From an uncultured Candidatus Poseidoniales archaeon (GTDB taxonomy: Archaea; Thermoplasmatota; Poseidoniia; Poseidoniales; Poseidoniaceae), in the NCBI GenBank assembly GCA_905182125.1, contig CAJJAV010000019.1, positions 1-43,268 on the forward strand: a DNA stretch of 43,268 nt. Direction: 5' to 3'. The notes beneath the pieces were generated by a model that was given only the letters and a program-made list of their open reading frames with translations, was not told where the DNA came from and searched no databases. Positions 42,501 through 43,268 of the stretch are shown here, piece after piece. Numbering within the stretch: the first letter of the stretch is position 1; each line of letters begins with the position of its first letter. The position numbers and the translations under genes were made by a program.

Positions 42501-43268
42501 ATGGACAACCTACCGACCACATGGGAAGACTGGATTTCAAACTTCCACGACTGGCAAGAGCGTGTTGGATTTAACCCCGATTGGATGGGCGATTTCGATC
42601 TCTCGATTCAATTTGATTGGGATCGAGCAGGCGATGTCATCGAATACGGTGATTACGCTGGACGACCAAAGTGGGAACGAAGCCTCCAAGTGCCTCAACA
42701 GACCATGCGGGACGCACTTGTCAGCATGATCACGGTTCAAGGCGACACAGAATTCGCATCCGTCGAACAACAACGCCACCTCCTCGCTTCCGCTCCCACA
42801 GCCTACGACCGCTATGCGGGCGCTCGAATCATGGCTGAAGAACAACGCCACGGCTGGCAAATGGCTTACCTCTTGATGACCTACTTTGGACAACAAGGTC
42901 GACGTGAAGCACAAAAACTCCTCGAACGAAATGCACAAGATGGCGACCGTTTGCTCGGCGCTTTCAACCGACCAATGCCTCATTGGCTCGACTTCTTCTG
43001 CTACACCATGTTCGTGGACCGAGATGGAAAATTCCAACTTGGTATGCTTTCGACTTCTGCATTCAAGCCACTCGCAGCTTCCATGGGCCCAATGCTCAAA
43101 GAAGAATCATTCCACCTTGGAACAGGTTCCAACGGCCTACGACGTGTGATCAAGGCAGAAGTCATCCCGTTGGATTTGCTTCAACGCTACATCAACAAGT
43201 GGGTCTCAACAGCTCACGATCTGTTCGGTGTCGATGCATCTTCATCCGCTCACTGGTCCTATGTTTGG
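42501..43268 (+). CDS. BoxB/PaaA-like ferritin-type diiron oxygenase subunit (cut by window edge)
   Basis: An open frame of 256 codons runs from ATG 42501 (AGGGGAGAGC upstream) to the window end. Two ExxH iron-binding motifs are visible, MAEEQRHGWQM and LKEESFHLGTG, in helices of a ferritin-like four-helix bundle. The context FFCYTMFVDRDGKFQLGML and INKWVSTAHDLFG, then SSSAHWSYVW, resembles BoxB of benzoyl-CoA epoxidase and the PaaA subunit of phenylacetyl-CoA epoxidase. These enzymes add oxygen to CoA-bound aromatic rings. Partner genes are not visible except a distant enoyl-CoA hydratase, so the substrate is uncertain. The regulator and palindromes upstream suggest inducible expression. Confidence 0.75.
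   Translation, partial: MDNLPTTWEDWISNFHDWQERVGFNPDWMGDFDLSIQFDWDRAGDVIEYGDYAGRPKWERSLQVPQQTMRDALVSMITVQGDTEFASVEQQRHLLASAPTAYDRYAGARIMAEEQRHGWQMAYLLMTYFGQQGRREAQKLLERNAQDGDRLLGAFNRPMPHWLDFFCYTMFVDRDGKFQLGMLSTSAFKPLAASMGPMLKEESFHLGTGSNGLRRVIKAEVIPLDLLQRYINKWVSTAHDLFGVDASSSAHWSYVW

Noticed and set aside
42537-43037. Minus-strand frame of 166 codons near the right edge
   Set aside because: Antisense of the diiron protein, which has two ExxH motifs and a ribosome-binding site on the plus strand.

Overview
The window looks like a fragment of a surface-ocean euryarchaeon, most likely Marine Group II (Candidatus Poseidoniales). This is an inference from gene content, not from a marker tree. Archaeal signatures are an Orc1/Cdc6 initiator, a tandem AAA CDC48/VAT ATPase, a TrmB-type regulator, an HTH-10 (Bat-like) regulator, a DhnA-type class I aldolase and an archaeal pantetheine-phosphate adenylyltransferase joined to a DUF359 dephospho-CoA kinase. 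Mixed in are genes of bacterial flavour: two photolyases, phytoene synthase, Nei, BioY, GlpX and a BoxB-like diiron protein. Genes are densely packed, many with ATGA start/stop overlaps and some with strong Shine-Dalgarno sites. I see no rRNA, tRNA, CRISPR array or transposase.

Layout. 1-2920 (minus): CDC48, a PRC-barrel protein and a DUF4350-like protein cut by the window edge. 3099-4727: an aldehyde dehydrogenase. 4816-17750: a photoprotection, flavin and DNA-repair island. It holds phytoene synthase; a minus-strand operon Nudix > class II CPD photolyase > SRPBCC-SDR (TIGR01777-like); a divergent plus-strand operon ribA > peroxiredoxin > TrmB-like regulator > ABC1/AarF kinase-like > FAD desaturase-like oxidoreductase > FeS-type photolyase; then Nei and a metallo-beta-lactamase protein. 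17751-19885: orc1/cdc6 with a structured upstream region that may be an origin, and a four-helix membrane protein. 19896-24945 (minus): an orphan winged-helix protein of 838 aa, a small ORF, the CoA-synthesis fusion and a family 2 glycosyltransferase. 25219-27903: a small DNA-binding-like protein, S-adenosylhomocysteine hydrolase and, on the minus strand, class I aldolase.

28098-36729 is one giant surface-protein gene. It has a signal peptide, two nine-copy arrays of ELWxxD-type repeats, Ig-like and Asp-rich calcium-binding modules, one membrane helix, then an eight-copy Ala/Lys/Glu/Asp repeat and two helix-hairpin-helix-like domains on the presumed cytoplasmic side. A single extra base near 29186 splits the reading frame.

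36911-43268: enoyl-CoA hydratase and a geranylgeranyl-reductase-like flavoprotein (minus), then moaE, moaC, bioY, glpX, an HTH-10 regulator and the start of a BoxB/PaaA-like diiron oxygenase preceded by overlapping palindromes.

As a system, the central island fits a light and oxidative-stress response. Carotenoid synthesis, two flavin-dependent photolyases, flavin supply, peroxide removal, oxidised-base excision and nucleotide clean-up sit around one divergent promoter, with a TrmB-like regulator translationally coupled to the peroxiredoxin. Aldolase plus GlpX points to gluconeogenesis. MoaE and MoaC make molybdopterin, and BioY suggests biotin is imported.
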